DNA from: Peribacillus alkalitolerans
GTDB taxonomy: Bacteria; Bacillota; Bacilli; Bacillales; DSM-1321
DNA length: 64,000 nt
Assembly (NCBI RefSeq): GCF_010882125.1
Contig: NZ_JAAGVZ010000001.1
Span: forward strand, 186,001-250,000
Direction: 5' to 3'
Below, piece by piece: positions 1-9,560 of this stretch (its first letter is position 1; every line of letters starts with the position of its first letter). The translations under genes and the position numbers were made by a program. Under the pieces are notes generated by a model. The model worked only from the letters and a program-made list of their open reading frames with translations, had not been told where the DNA came from and did no database searches.

Positions 1-1091
1 TCTTGAAGGACAACCCTCAATCCTTCTCCCCGCATTCTTTTCGCCTTTTCGATCGCTTCCTTCCTTCTCTCTGGACTGAAAAGCAAGCAATGGAATGATT
101 CAGAGGATGACGGTTCCCCCAACGCCTCCATTAATCGGTCAATCCGGATCGCAAATCCTGTTGCTGGTGTTTTCCACTCAAACTTTTCTAAGAAGTTATC
201 GTATCGACCACCACTTCCGAGTGGGAATCCAATTTGGTTGGCATACACTTCAAAAAGGATTCCTGTATAGTAGCTCATGTGGCTGATTAGCGTTAAATCA
301 AAAGTGACATATTGTTCTACTCCGAAATCTATCAAGCCTCGCCATAAATCGACCAATTCTTGAAGGGCTTTACTATCCAACCTATTTTCCTCAACCATTT
401 CAGAAACGATTTCTAAGACCTCTTTACCTCCACGTAAGTCCAACAATTGAAGAAGGTACCTTTTATCAATGGATGATAGCCGGAGGGATTTCACATGTTC
501 ACGATAGCCCACATAATTTTTCTCATATAAAAATTTACGACAAATAGCGGCTCTCTCTTTTGTTCCTAGCACCTTCATAAAAACGTTTTGGACAATTCCA
601 ATATGACCTAATGATATCTGGAATTCCTCTAAGCCGGCATTTTTGAGAGATTCCACTAATAGTGCGATTAGTTCAGCATCTGTTGAGATGGAAGATGACC
701 CGATGCATTCTACCCCAATTTGCTCGAATTCCGCTGGACGTCCACCCTCCCGTTGCTGAGCCCGGTACACATTTGCCAAATAGGCTAGTCGAATAGGCGC
801 TTGCTGCCTTAATTTAGTAGCAGCAACCCTAGCGATTGGAGCTGTCATATCAGGTCGCATAACCAATGTATGACCTTGTTGGTCCAAGAGCTTGAATAGC
901 TGTTGATCCAGAATGGCTGAAGCCTGCCCCACCGTTTCGTAATATTCAAGAGCGGGTGTTTCTAAAAATTGATATCCCCAATTTTGTATTGTTTTTTGCA
1001 TCAGATTACGTACAGTTTGCTTTGTTTCATATACAAGAGGAAGTGTATCCCTCATTCCTAATGGTTTCTCAAACATAAATAACTTTGACAC
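1..1091 (-). CDS. hisZ: ATP phosphoribosyltransferase regulatory subunit HisZ (3' part outside window)
   Basis: The reverse-strand translation begins MSKLFMFEKPLGMRD and continues as a class II histidyl-tRNA-synthetase-like catalytic domain: MRPDMTAPIAR, YRAQQREGGRPAEFEQ (motif 2-like) and, late in the frame, GGRYDNF. HisZ lacks aminoacylation activity and forms a hetero-octamer with short-form HisG, the first enzyme of histidine synthesis. I chose GTG at 1091 because AAAGGAGGG sits six bases upstream; the ATG five codons later has no such site. The frame is still open at the window edge, so the C-terminus is missing. hisG and the rest of the his operon would be expected to the left. Confidence 0.9.
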   Translation of the reverse strand, partial: MSKLFMFEKPLGMRDTLPLVYETKQTVRNLMQKTIQNWGYQFLETPALEYYETVGQASAILDQQLFKLLDQQGHTLVMRPDMTAPIARVAATKLRQQAPIRLAYLANVYRAQQREGGRPAEFEQIGVECIGSSSISTDAELIALLVESLKNAGLEEFQISLGHIGIVQNVFMKVLGTKERAAICRKFLYEKNYVGYREHVKSLRLSSIDKRYLLQLLDLRGGKEVLEIVSEMVEENRLDSKALQELVDLWRGLIDFGVEQYVTFDLTLISHMSYYTGILFEVYANQIGFPLGSGGRYDNFLEKFEWKTPATGFAIRIDRLMEALGEPSSSESFHCLLFSPERRKEAIEKAKRMRGEGLRVVLQ

Positions 1092-1420
1092 ATTGGCCCT
1101 CCTTTATGACAAAAACAGTGGGAGCAATTCCGATGAGACGATTGTTTATCTTCTACTTAATCCGAGCAGCCTCATCACAGTATTAATTTCCGATGAAATG
1201 ATGAATTATCAAAATCCTTTAGTTCGCTAATATGGTAACAAAGTGAAGTTAAAGTAAGTGTACTCCTCTATTGTTTTATCGTCAAGAAAAACAAACAATC
1301 GTTTACATTCTGAATATATAAAGCTCGGCATATATGGTTCCAGGATCATTCTGATGGTATCTTCATACCCCTAAAGGGAAGGAGACATAACCCTGTCTGT
1401 ATTTACCAAATAAGTTTTTA

Positions 1421-1449
1421 TTTCACTTTGATGTAGACGGTCGTATACT
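1421..1449 (+). promoter_or_regulatory. Candidate sigma-A promoter for the surface protein-sortase operon
   Basis: TTTCAC (1421-1426) and TATACT (1444-1449) are separated by 17 bp and lie about 40 bp before the TTG start at 1491. The rest of the 400-bp gap between the divergent hisZ and this gene (1094-1420) shows no ORF, T-box or riboswitch motif that I recognise. Confidence 0.45.
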
Positions 1450-1490
1450 CAATTTTGTGTGTTGAAATTTTTATATAGGGGGAAGAGTAT

Positions 1491-2489
1491 TTGAAACGCA
1501 CTTTTGCTATTATTATTGCATCATTATTAGTATTTTTATTTAATCTCTCAGCATTCGCTGCTGTTAACGAAGTTGAACTTACAGAGTATGTTGAATCGAT
1601 TCCAATGACTGTTGAAGAATTGGAAGAATATTTAGCAGCTTACGGCCTTTCAACAGAAGATTTCGAGTCTACAGAAGAATTGATTGAGTTCCTTGGAGAG
1701 CCACTGACTGAGGATAGCTTGAATACGCTTTTGATTGATTACGATATGACATACGATGAACTAAGAGCACTTCTAGTCGAGTATGGCGAAATCGAAGAAT
1801 CGGACAAAATTGAAGATCATTTCCATTTTGTTTCTGACGTAGAAGAATTCATCTTGATTGAACAAGGATTCGGAGAAATTGATGAAGACATGTTTTCTGA
1901 CATGGAAGACATTTTCTCTGAAATGGGTATGACAGAAGAAGAGCTAACTAGATTATTCGAACACATCGGGAAGGTAATTGAAGCTGACCCAACAATTTTT
2001 GAGCAAATGGATGCCTTGTCTGAACAAATGGTAGGGCTTGAGGATTTTGAGACAGCAACTGAGCTAACTCCAGATCAGATTGCTGAATTAATGTCTATCT
2101 TTGATCAAATCAATGCTTTACTACAATTAGACTTCCAATTCTATTTAGAAAAGGACGGAGTAAAGACGCCTATTTCCATGGCAGCACTAATGGAGATTCA
2201 AGATCCAAATGGAGCAAGCCTATTTGTTGAAATCTATGATACAAACGGCAATCTTCTGTTAGATGCTCTTTTCACACCGGATATGCTAGGATCAGAAATC
2301 ATTACTGAAACTGGTGAACAAATCCAAAATGTCACTGCACAAGTTGCCCAGGTGCAAAAAAGCGCTAAAACTGTTAAGGGTGCTAAAATGCCTGAAACGG
2401 CAGGAAACTATAGCATTACATTGATGTTCGGTTTGGCATTAATGGCAGCTGCAGGACTATTGGTACGTAGAGCAAAGGCAATTAAATAA
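1491..2489 (+). CDS. Processed acidic surface protein with LPXTA-like sorting signal
   Basis: 332 residues. An N-terminal signal peptide (MKRTF, hydrophobic stretch, AFA) precedes a very acidic body rich in Glu/Asp with short repeats of the type MT-x-EEL and LTED. The C-terminus has a classic cell-wall sorting layout: MPETAG, a hydrophobic segment (SITLMFGLALMAAAGLLV) and the basic tail RRAKAIK. MPETA is a variant of the LPXTA signal used by class D sortases, and the protein matches the family known as processed acidic surface protein. The start is TTG with GGGGGAAG seven bases upstream. The sortase gene follows after two bases, so enzyme and substrate are probably dedicated partners. The biological role is unknown. 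Confidence 0.8.
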   Translation: MKRTFAIIIASLLVFLFNLSAFAAVNEVELTEYVESIPMTVEELEEYLAAYGLSTEDFESTEELIEFLGEPLTEDSLNTLLIDYDMTYDELRALLVEYGEIEESDKIEDHFHFVSDVEEFILIEQGFGEIDEDMFSDMEDIFSEMGMTEEELTRLFEHIGKVIEADPTIFEQMDALSEQMVGLEDFETATELTPDQIAELMSIFDQINALLQLDFQFYLEKDGVKTPISMAALMEIQDPNGASLFVEIYDTNGNLLLDALFTPDMLGSEIITETGEQIQNVTAQVAQVQKSAKTVKGAKMPETAGNYSITLMFGLALMAAAGLLVRRAKAIK

Positions 2490-2491
2490 AT

Positions 2492-3106
2492 ATGCCTAAA
2501 AAAAGACTCATCCTCGTATTAAGTGCAGTACTCTTGGCCGTGGGTGGAATCTATTTTTCTACAACAAGCGCTTATAAGCTATTGATGGGCTACGGCATTT
2601 ATCAGTGGGACAAGCATGTAAAGGCAGAAACTGAAACTGTAGAGAATAAAACTGAGGGTACCACCTCAAAGAAAAAGGATGAACCACTTTATTCAGTGAG
2701 ACCTCAAATAGGAGAGATGATGGGGGAGCTGTACATCCCTAAGCTAGACGAATCTCTACCAATCTATCACGGAACAGATGAAGATGAACTCGAAAAAGGA
2801 GTTGGGCACTTCGCCCAATCTGTTCTTCCTGGAGAAATTGATAACTCGGTGTTATCAGGTCATCGCGATACAGTATTCAGACGTCTCGGTGAGGTAGGAA
2901 AAGGTGATTCTCTAGTGGTGAAGACTTCTGCGGGGACTTTCACGTATAAAGTAAAGCGAGTAAGGATTGTGGATAAGGATGATCGAACCGTAATTGTTCC
3001 GAAGCCTAAAGCCACTTTAACCGTAACTACTTGCTATCCTTTTAATTTTATCGGCAGTGCTCCTCAGCGTTACGTACTTGTCGCTGAGCTTAACTCAAAA
3101 CAATAA
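2492..3106 (+). CDS. Class D-type sortase
   Basis: 204 residues with one N-terminal membrane anchor (residues 5-25). The sortase triad is visible: His in LSGHRDTVF, Cys in TVTTCYPF and Arg in SAPQRYVLVAEL. Sortases cleave a sorting motif between its last residues and join the protein to the peptidoglycan cross-bridge. The gene follows its likely substrate with a two-base gap and is closed by a strong terminator, so the pair forms a two-gene operon. The TTC-YPF context and the LPXTA-type substrate point to class D (YhcS-like) rather than housekeeping class A. Confidence 0.85.
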   Translation: MPKKRLILVLSAVLLAVGGIYFSTTSAYKLLMGYGIYQWDKHVKAETETVENKTEGTTSKKKDEPLYSVRPQIGEMMGELYIPKLDESLPIYHGTDEDELEKGVGHFAQSVLPGEIDNSVLSGHRDTVFRRLGEVGKGDSLVVKTSAGTFTYKVKRVRIVDKDDRTVIVPKPKATLTVTTCYPFNFIGSAPQRYVLVAELNSKQ

Positions 3107-3145
3107 AATGGGAAGTGGGGTCAGACCCCATTTCCCATTTTTTTA
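3107..3145 (+). terminator. Rho-independent terminator after the sortase
   Basis: A long stem, AATGGGAA-G-TGGGGTC paired with GACCCCA-TTTCCCATT, starts right after the sortase stop and is followed by a T-run. Confidence 0.85.
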
Positions 3146-3212
3146 TGTTTAAACTTCTGTTTTGTCGGGAATTAGGGAGGTAGTTAAAAATAATAAGGAT
3201 GAGGTGTAGTTA

Positions 3213-3356
3213 ATGTCGGCAAACCAACAACAAGAGAAATTTTTTGAAATCCTAAAAAACACTTACGATATTTCTACTACAAAGGACGATATTACTTTGG
3301 ATGAAATAATCTCCACATTGAAAGCAAATTTGAGTTCGATATTGGATACAAATTAA
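3213..3356 (+). CDS. Small hypothetical protein, 47 residues
   Basis: Reads MSANQQQEKFFEILKNTY and ends SSILDTN. A GGATGAGGTG ribosome site precedes the ATG by about six bases, and a strong terminator begins at the stop codon. The sequence is hydrophilic and probably helical, with no Cys or membrane segment. No family recognised. The good ribosome site and terminator favour a real gene. Confidence 0.5.
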   Translation: MSANQQQEKFFEILKNTYDISTTKDDITLDEIISTLKANLSSILDTN

Positions 3357-3393
3357 AGGGCTTGCTCTCTATACCGAGGCAAGCCCTTCTTTC
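3355..3393. terminator. Terminator shared by convergent genes
   Basis: AAGGGCTTGC pairs with GCAAGCCCTT around a 12-14-base loop. It lies between the small plus-strand gene and the end of the minus-strand yvoF operon and can serve both. Confidence 0.75.
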
Positions 3394-3420
3394 AGTCTTT
3401 AAGAATGTATCACCTTTTAC

Positions 3421-3987
3421 TTATGACTCATCAATCGGCGATTTTTTGAACGATGATTGATAAATCGGATCGTCTTTCCAACGTTCTTTCAACTGCTCTG
3501 CTGAATAAATGATCCTCATCGGATTTCCTCCCACAAATGCTCCGGCAGGCACATCTTTATGGACAAGTGTTCCTGCAGAAACAATGCTGCCATCCCCGAT
3601 TTTCACACCGGGTAAAATCGTGGAATTTGCACCGATCATGACTTCACTTCCGATTTCAACTTCCCCTAAACGATATTCCTTTATTAAATATTCGTGAGCT
3701 AAGATTGTCGTATTATAACCAATCACTGTATTACGACCCACTGATATTTTTTCCGGGAACATCACGTCAAGCATGACCATTAAGGCGAACGAGGTTTGGT
3801 CACCGACCTTCATTCCCAAAAATGTGCGATACAGCCAATTTTTCATCCCTAATACCGGCGTATAACGGGCAAGCTGAATAACAGCGAAATTTTTGACCAC
3901 TTTCCAGAATGGAACGGTCTTGTATACATGCCAAAGTGAATTGGCCCCTTCTACCGGAAATCGAGTCGTTCTTCTCAATGCATTCAC
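3421..3987 (-). CDS. yvoF: Left-handed beta-helix acyltransferase, YvoF-like
   Basis: 188 residues. Hexapeptide-repeat motifs run through the middle: VGRNTVIGYNTTI, IGSEVMIGANSTILPGVKIGDGSIVSAG, then VPAGAFVGGNPMRII. This is the trimeric left-handed beta-helix fold of sugar O-acetyl/acyltransferases. Last gene of the hprK-lgt-yvoD-ppaX-yvoF operon, 17 bases after ppaX. The substrate is unknown. The ribosome site (GCGGTGA) is close and modest, so expression may rely on coupling. Confidence 0.8.
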   Translation of the reverse strand: MNALRRTTRFPVEGANSLWHVYKTVPFWKVVKNFAVIQLARYTPVLGMKNWLYRTFLGMKVGDQTSFALMVMLDVMFPEKISVGRNTVIGYNTTILAHEYLIKEYRLGEVEIGSEVMIGANSTILPGVKIGDGSIVSAGTLVHKDVPAGAFVGGNPMRIIYSAEQLKERWKDDPIYQSSFKKSPIDES

Positions 3988-4004
3988 CGCACTTTATTCA
4001 ATAA

Positions 4005-4658
4005 TCACTTTACTTCCACTTTTAAAATTTCTAGCAAGTCACTCATGTGATTAAGCATATAGTCTGGGTTATATTCTTCCAGATACTCTCGCCCTTTCAT
4101 TGTCCAAGCTACTCCAACTGAAAGGGTCCCTGCATTTTGTCCTGCTACGACATCATGATGATTGTCACCAACCATCATCGTTTCTTCTGGATTAGAACCA
4201 AGTAGCTTCATAGCCTTAAAAAGTGGTTCAGGATCTGGCTTTGCTTTTTCTACATCATCCAGTCCTATAACTACATCAAAAAATGTATCGAGCCTACAAT
4301 GCTTCAATCCTCTTAAGACTGTATTATGGATTTTAGTAGAAACAATCGCAAGCTTAAAGCCCGCCTTATGAAGAGCCTCCACTGTTTCATAGACTCCTTC
4401 AAACTCCGTCACTAATAAATCATGATTTTTCAAATTGTGTTCTCGATATCGAAGGATCATTTCTTCCATTCTTTCAGGATCGACAGAATAAAAACTGTCA
4501 CGAAGAGGTGGACCAATGAAAGGCAATATATCTTCTTTTTTATATTTTTCAGGATAATAATGATTAAGGGTTTCCATAAAGGAAGCGATAATCAAGTCAT
4601 TGGTATTGATCAGTGTTCCGTCTAAATCAAATAATAACGTCGTGATGTTATGCTTCAT
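4005..4658 (-). CDS. ppaX: Pyrophosphatase PpaX (HAD superfamily)
   Basis: 217 residues starting [22 protein letters not shown] motif I is DLDGT, motif II is IVSTK and motif III/IV is KPDPEP...MVGDNHHDV. PpaX hydrolyses pyrophosphate released when HPr kinase/phosphorylase dephosphorylates Ser-HPr, which fits its position in the hprK operon. I chose the ATG at 4658 rather than the frame's upstream start: AGAGG lies 9 bases before it and the length then matches B. subtilis PpaX. It overlaps the end of yvoD by 11 bases. Confidence 0.9.
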   Translation of the reverse strand: MKHNITTLLFDLDGTLINTNDLIIASFMETLNHYYPEKYKKEDILPFIGPPLRDSFYSVDPERMEEMILRYREHNLKNHDLLVTEFEGVYETVEALHKAGFKLAIVSTKIHNTVLRGLKHCRLDTFFDVVIGLDDVEKAKPDPEPLFKAMKLLGSNPEETMMVGDNHHDVVAGQNAGTLSVGVAWTMKGREYLEEYNPDYMLNHMSDLLEILKVEVK

Positions 4659-5595
4659 AGGTGATTTCCTCTCTTTTCGCCAATTCTGCTCGATTCCATA
4701 CATAGGCAACGATCATCGTTAAAACAAAGGCGGTTATGATACGGATCAAGAATAACGGAAGGATAGGGATGCCTAATGGTAGGAAAATCAGCGTGTCCTC
4801 CACAACAGCATGGCACGCAACCAAGAAAATGAATGCCAATGTCGCATCCTTTTTACTGACTCCGTCTTCTTTAACTGCTTGGATCATGACTCCTGCTCCA
4901 TAAGCCAATCCAATTACCAATCCAGTCACTAGAGTAGGGGACGCATTTTCTTTCATCCCAAGCATCTTCGTAACAGGAGCCATTTTTCTTGAAAATAGCT
5001 CCATCCATTTCAAGTCTCGAATCACTTGAATGATGACCATTAAAGGAATGACGATTAGTGCGAGTTGTAAAATTCCGTACGATGCTTTTTCAAGACCCTC
5101 TAATATGATAGGGATAATACCTTCTACCACTTCAGTTTTCTTACTTACAAAACCATATTGGGCAATCTCTCCGCCGCCATTCCACACGAGGTTAATCACA
5201 AAGGCGGATACCAATGCCAATCCCAAACGGACAGCCAGAATGACCCACAACTTTACTCCGACCTTCAAGGCCACACTAGTTTCGACGAGTATGTTATGAG
5301 AAAACGAAAGCATAACGGCAAGTATAAAAACTTCCTTTACCGTTAAGTCAAGGGATAGGATCGCCCCAATCCCAGCATATAAGTTCAGAAAATTGCCCAC
5401 TACTAACGGAATGGCCGCTTCACCTGACAATCCAATCAGCTTCATTAATGGAGCTATGAATGTCACAATCCAATCTAATATAGGTGTATGTTTCAAGACT
5501 GTCACAATAAATGTGATGGGAAAGATAATCTTCCCTAACGTCCATGTTGTCTTCAATCCAGAGGCAAGCCCGTTTTTCAATGTGCTCTTGTTCAT
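4648..5595 (-). CDS. yvoD: Nucleoside-recognition (Gate) domain membrane protein YvoD
   Basis: 315 residues with about eight hydrophobic segments and two Gate-like halves (residues about 20-150 and 190-300; [12 protein letters not shown] and [14 protein letters not shown]). Related to the spore maturation/nucleoside recognition family. The transported substrate is not established. Lies between lgt and ppaX in a conserved operon; its stop overlaps the ppaX start, indicating translational coupling. Confidence 0.8.
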   Translation of the reverse strand: MNKSTLKNGLASGLKTTWTLGKIIFPITFIVTVLKHTPILDWIVTFIAPLMKLIGLSGEAAIPLVVGNFLNLYAGIGAILSLDLTVKEVFILAVMLSFSHNILVETSVALKVGVKLWVILAVRLGLALVSAFVINLVWNGGGEIAQYGFVSKKTEVVEGIIPIILEGLEKASYGILQLALIVIPLMVIIQVIRDLKWMELFSRKMAPVTKMLGMKENASPTLVTGLVIGLAYGAGVMIQAVKEDGVSKKDATLAFIFLVACHAVVEDTLIFLPLGIPILPLFLIRIITAFVLTMIVAYVWNRAELAKREEITYEA

Positions 5596-5616
5596 TCTGC
5601 TTCCTCTCCTTGCCCT

Positions 5617-6429
5617 CTAGGATTCTAGATATCCCTCTTTAGAATAGCCTTTCAAACGTCTGATTGTGATTAATCCTACTGCAATGACAATCAGGACTAT
5701 AGATATTACCTGCGCTATTCGCAGCGTATCCGTCAACATCAAACTATCTGTTCGTAAACCTTCTACAAAATAACGTCCGATGGAATACCAGATAACGTAA
5801 CCTAGGAACAATTCACCTCTACGTAAATTCACCCTACGCAATAAGATCAGGATTATGACACCTGCGAAATTCCATAACGATTCGTATAAAAAGGTTGGAT
5901 GATAATAAACCCCTTCGATATACATTTGATTGATGATCCAATCAGGAAGCATTAGGTTTTCCAAAAATGCACGGCTTACTTCTCCTCCGTGCGCTTCTTG
6001 ATTCATGAAATTCCCCCAGCGACCAATTGCCTGCCCCAATAAAATGCTTGGAGCCGCAATATCCGCAAGCTTCCAGAAAGAAATGTTTCTCTTCTTAGCG
6101 AAGACGATTGCTGTAATGACAGAACCAATTAATGCGCCATGTATGGCAATTCCGCCGTTCCATATTTTAATGATGTCACCAGGATTTTGAGAATAATAGT
6201 CCCATTGGAAAATCACGTAATAGATGCGGGCTGATAAAATAGCAATCGGCACTGCATAAAGTATTAGGTCTAAAAAAGTTTCTTTTTGAAGTCCTCTTCT
6301 TTCCGATTCCCTCATCGCTAGAATCAAAGCTAAGACGATCCCAACTGTGATGATGATTCCATACCAATGAATTTGTAATGGTCCTAGGTCGAGTGCAATC
6401 GGATTTAATGGTCGAATCTCGCTCTCCAT
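5617..6429 (-). CDS. lgt: Prolipoprotein diacylglyceryl transferase Lgt
   Basis: 270 residues, seven membrane segments. The signature [14 protein letters not shown] and the early HWYG motif are present. Lgt transfers diacylglycerol from phosphatidylglycerol to the lipobox cysteine of prelipoproteins in the cytoplasmic membrane. Follows hprK by 26 bases in the same operon, as in B. subtilis. Confidence 0.95.
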   Translation of the reverse strand: MESEIRPLNPIALDLGPLQIHWYGIIITVGIVLALILAMRESERRGLQKETFLDLILYAVPIAILSARIYYVIFQWDYYSQNPGDIIKIWNGGIAIHGALIGSVITAIVFAKKRNISFWKLADIAAPSILLGQAIGRWGNFMNQEAHGGEVSRAFLENLMLPDWIINQMYIEGVYYHPTFLYESLWNFAGVIILILLRRVNLRRGELFLGYVIWYSIGRYFVEGLRTDSLMLTDTLRIAQVISIVLIVIAVGLITIRRLKGYSKEGYLES

Positions 6430-6455
6430 CTTCTATTTACCTCTTTCTTAGTTTA

Positions 6456-7391
6456 TTAAAGATCCTCATGATCCCCTTCTTCAATCACTTCAGACAGCTT
6501 GCTGGAAAATTGCTGTGCCGCATTCATGCCCATCCGTTTTAATCGGAAGTTCATCGATGCCACTTCGATAATGACAGCCAAGTTTCGACCTGGTCGTACT
6601 GGAACAGTCAACTTTGTAATATCCGTATCGATGATCCTTTGGGTTTCATCCTCAAGGCCAAGACGGTCATATTGTTTATTTTTCTCCCATAATTCCAAAT
6701 TGATAATTAAGGAGATTCGTTTATTACTTCGAACAGCTCCTGCTCCAAACAAGGTCATCACATTGATGATACCAAGTCCACGAATCTCTAGAAGATGTTC
6801 AATGAGTTCAGGAGCGGTACCAATCAGTGTATCCTGGTCTTCTTGACGAATTTCCACACAATCATCAGCGACAAGACGATGACCTCTTTTCACAAGCTCT
6901 AATGCCGTTTCACTTTTACCAACGCCACTCTTACCGGTAATAAGCACACCCACACCAGAAATATCTACCAATACACCATGTACTGCAGTTGTTGGGGCAA
7001 GCTTACTCTCTAAATAATTGGTCACCCTGCTTGTAAAACGGGTTGTTTGCATATTTGAACGGAGGACAGGTACTGATTCACGTTCGGAAAACTCTATTAA
7101 CTCTTCTGGGACTTCAAATCCTCTTGTTACAATGATTCCCGGTGTGATGTCTGTACATAGCATTTCCATCCTGTGCCTTTGTTCTGTTTTGGTCAAAGTA
7201 TTGAAGAAGGACAGCTCGGTCTTCCCTATCAATTGAATACGTTCAGCAGGATAATACTCAAAAAATCCAGCCATTTCAATGCCCGGACGGTTAATATCAC
7301 TTGTAGTAATGGAACGATTAATTCCCTCTTCACCACTGACTAACTCCAGGTCAAACTTCTCCATCAAATCCTTAGTCTGAACTTTTGGCAT
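6456..7391 (-). CDS. hprK: HPr kinase/phosphorylase
   Basis: 311 residues starting [17 protein letters not shown]. The Walker A loop GKSGVGKSE lies near residue 150 and the family motif [11 protein letters not shown] near 200. The enzyme phosphorylates and dephosphorylates Ser46 of HPr (and Crh), setting carbon catabolite repression. I chose MPKV at 7391: AAGGGGG is seven bases upstream, whereas the MKMPKV alternative would put the ribosome site directly against the start. First gene of a five-gene minus-strand operon. Confidence 0.93.
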   Translation of the reverse strand: MPKVQTKDLMEKFDLELVSGEEGINRSITTSDINRPGIEMAGFFEYYPAERIQLIGKTELSFFNTLTKTEQRHRMEMLCTDITPGIIVTRGFEVPEELIEFSERESVPVLRSNMQTTRFTSRVTNYLESKLAPTTAVHGVLVDISGVGVLITGKSGVGKSETALELVKRGHRLVADDCVEIRQEDQDTLIGTAPELIEHLLEIRGLGIINVMTLFGAGAVRSNKRISLIINLELWEKNKQYDRLGLEDETQRIIDTDITKLTVPVRPGRNLAVIIEVASMNFRLKRMGMNAAQQFSSKLSEVIEEGDHEDL

Positions 7392-7569
7392 TTTCATCCC
7401 CCTTATGAAACTTCTATAGTACATTAATAGTATCATTATTTAAGGAGTAAATAAAACTGCTATTACTGGCCATTTTAAAGTGATCATTAACATGGCCAAG
7501 TTTTTAATTACATTTGGACATCAATCGTTTCTACCATCACGAATCCATGAAATTTTTTACATCCCCATC

Positions 7570-7608
7570 ACTGGTCTAGACATCTAGCTAACAAAATTGA
7601 TACACTAT
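7570..7608 (+). promoter_or_regulatory. NagR (dre-type) operator overlapping the nagA promoter
   Basis: ACTGGTCTAGACATCT at 7570-7585 matches the GGTCTAGACC-type operators of the GntR/HutC regulators NagR and DasR, with the right half less perfect. It overlaps a candidate -35 (TAGACA, 7577-7582), 18 bp before TACACT (7601-7606). NagR, encoded two genes downstream, would repress here until an amino-sugar phosphate is present. Confidence 0.7.
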
Positions 7609-7627
7609 AAAAAAAGGAGGAATCCTA

Positions 7628-8794
7628 ATGTCCATCTCTGTACTTAAGCACGCAGACATCTATACAGAACAAGGAGTCATATCCAATGGATTTTTATATA
7701 TGCAAAATGGAAAGTTGTTGGCTGTATCCCAAGAAGAATTAGATTTTAGTCCTGTTGAAGAAATTTCTTTGCCTGCTGGTGTAAAAATTGTTCCTGGATT
7801 TATTGACATTCACATACACGGTGCTGCCGGAGCGGATGCCATGGATAGCTCGGAAAACTCTCTAAAAGCCATGAGCTCTTTCTTACCAAGTGAAGGTACT
7901 ACTAGTTTCTTGCCAACAACGATGACACAAAGCCCAGAAAATATTGAAAAAGCATTGAAAGTCATTAACGTATTTTCAAATACCGTTTACGATGGAGCTG
8001 AAATTGTTGGGGTCCATTTGGAAGGCCCTTTTATCAACCCTTCCAAACGTGGCGCACAGCCTGATACTCATATTAAGAAGGCGGATCTTGCCTTATTCAG
8101 GAAATGGCAGGAGTCTTCAGGAAATAGTATTAAACTTATAACTCTTGCACCTGAAATGGAAGGAGCCCTCCCAATCATTCGGGAGCTTTCACAAAATGAT
8201 GTTATTGTTTCGGTGGGCCATTCAGATGCAACCTATGATGAAGTAGTTCTAGCAATTGAAGCGGGTGCATGCCACGTTACCCATTTTTTCAATGGCATGA
8301 GCGGCCTCCATCATCGTGAACCTGGTGTAGTTGGCGCCGGGTTGCTAAGGAATGAGCTTACTGTTGAATTAATTTGCGACGGGATTCATTTTCGCCCTGA
8401 ATTAATTAATCTCGTCTTACAAACCAAGGGAATCGATCGTGTAGTTCTAATCACAGATTCCATGAGGGCGAAGGGATTAGAAAATGGCCAATACGAACTT
8501 GGTGGGCAAGCCGTTCTGGTTAACCAAAATAAAGCCTCATTAGGCGATGGTACTTTAGCTGGAAGCATCGTCAGTATGATTGATTGTATCCGGATGGTAC
8601 ATTCCGTTACTGACCTTCCACTAGAAGACGTCATCAAACTGGCAACCGTCAACCCTGCAAAGCAAATTGGAATTTTTGATAGAAAAGGAAGCATTGCTCA
8701 AGGTAAGGATGCTGACTTGGTTGTATTAAATGAACAATTAGAAATAGTGATGACCATTTGCAGAGGGAAAATCGTTTATCATCAACCACTCTAA
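7628..8794 (+). CDS. nagA: N-acetylglucosamine-6-phosphate deacetylase
   Basis: 388 residues, amidohydrolase fold. Metal and substrate motifs visible: DIHIHG, HLEGPFINP, VGHSDATYDE, HFFNGMSGLHHREPG and the catalytic LITDS. Converts GlcNAc-6-P to glucosamine-6-P plus acetate in amino-sugar and peptidoglycan recycling. A ribosome site AAAGGAGG lies just before the ATG. First gene of nagA-nagB-nagR. Confidence 0.95.
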   Translation: MSISVLKHADIYTEQGVISNGFLYMQNGKLLAVSQEELDFSPVEEISLPAGVKIVPGFIDIHIHGAAGADAMDSSENSLKAMSSFLPSEGTTSFLPTTMTQSPENIEKALKVINVFSNTVYDGAEIVGVHLEGPFINPSKRGAQPDTHIKKADLALFRKWQESSGNSIKLITLAPEMEGALPIIRELSQNDVIVSVGHSDATYDEVVLAIEAGACHVTHFFNGMSGLHHREPGVVGAGLLRNELTVELICDGIHFRPELINLVLQTKGIDRVVLITDSMRAKGLENGQYELGGQAVLVNQNKASLGDGTLAGSIVSMIDCIRMVHSVTDLPLEDVIKLATVNPAKQIGIFDRKGSIAQGKDADLVVLNEQLEIVMTICRGKIVYHQPL

Positions 8795-8811
8795 TGAAGC
8801 GAGGGAATGGG

Positions 8812-9543
8812 ATGGCAATACAGATCATTAAGGCCAATGATTATGAAGAATTAAGCGTACTTGCTTGTAAGAAAATTACTGAAATCATAAACCAAAATCC
8901 AACAGCAGTATTGGGATTGGCAACGGGGAGTACGCCAGTGGGTTTATACAAACAATTAATCCAAAGCTATAAGAAGAATGACCTTTCCTTTACAGATGTT
9001 AGGACGGTCAATTTAGACGAATATATCGGTATATCTAAAAGCCATAAAAACAGTTATCACACTTTCATGAAAAATATGCTTTTTTCCCACATCAATATTA
9101 TAGAAAGTAACACTCATATACCGGATGGAACTGCTGTAAACTTGGAAATGGAAGGCTTTAGATATGAGGATCTAATTCAAGTATTAGGCGGTATTGACCT
9201 ACAGATTTTAGGGATCGGACATAATGGTCATATTGGATTCAATGAACCAGGCACAAGCTTCCATGAACGTACACATATTGTAGAGCTTACAGACAGTACA
9301 AGGACAGCCAATGCCCGTTTCTTTAAATCTCTAGACGAGGTCCCTAAACAGGCTATCACGATGGGAATCGGAACTATTTTAAATAGCAAGGAAATTCTTT
9401 TGCTTGCCTCAGGAGATTCGAAAGCAGAGGCTGTTAAAAGATTGCTAACAGGAGAAGTCTCGATTGATTTCCCAGCATCAGCATTAAAGAACCATCCTTC
9501 AGTCACCCTAATTGCTGATAAAGACGCACTTTCCTTAGTTTGA
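8812..9543 (+). CDS. nagB: Glucosamine-6-phosphate deaminase
   Basis: 243 residues starting MAIQIIKANDYEELS. Motifs: TGSTPVGLYKQL (phosphate binding), NLDEYIGISKSHKNSYH and the catalytic GIGHNGHIGFNEPG. Converts glucosamine-6-P to fructose-6-P and ammonia. I chose ATG 8812, six bases after GAGGG and 17 bases after the nagA stop; the frame opens earlier inside nagA but that part is not conserved in the family. Confidence 0.95.
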   Translation: MAIQIIKANDYEELSVLACKKITEIINQNPTAVLGLATGSTPVGLYKQLIQSYKKNDLSFTDVRTVNLDEYIGISKSHKNSYHTFMKNMLFSHINIIESNTHIPDGTAVNLEMEGFRYEDLIQVLGGIDLQILGIGHNGHIGFNEPGTSFHERTHIVELTDSTRTANARFFKSLDEVPKQAITMGIGTILNSKEILLLASGDSKAEAVKRLLTGEVSIDFPASALKNHPSVTLIADKDALSLV

Positions 9544-9560
9544 AGAAAGGATGAATCTCA

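Noticed and set aside
95-286. Plus-strand ORF of 63 codons
   Set aside because: Lies wholly antisense to hisZ, no ribosome site and no family resemblance.
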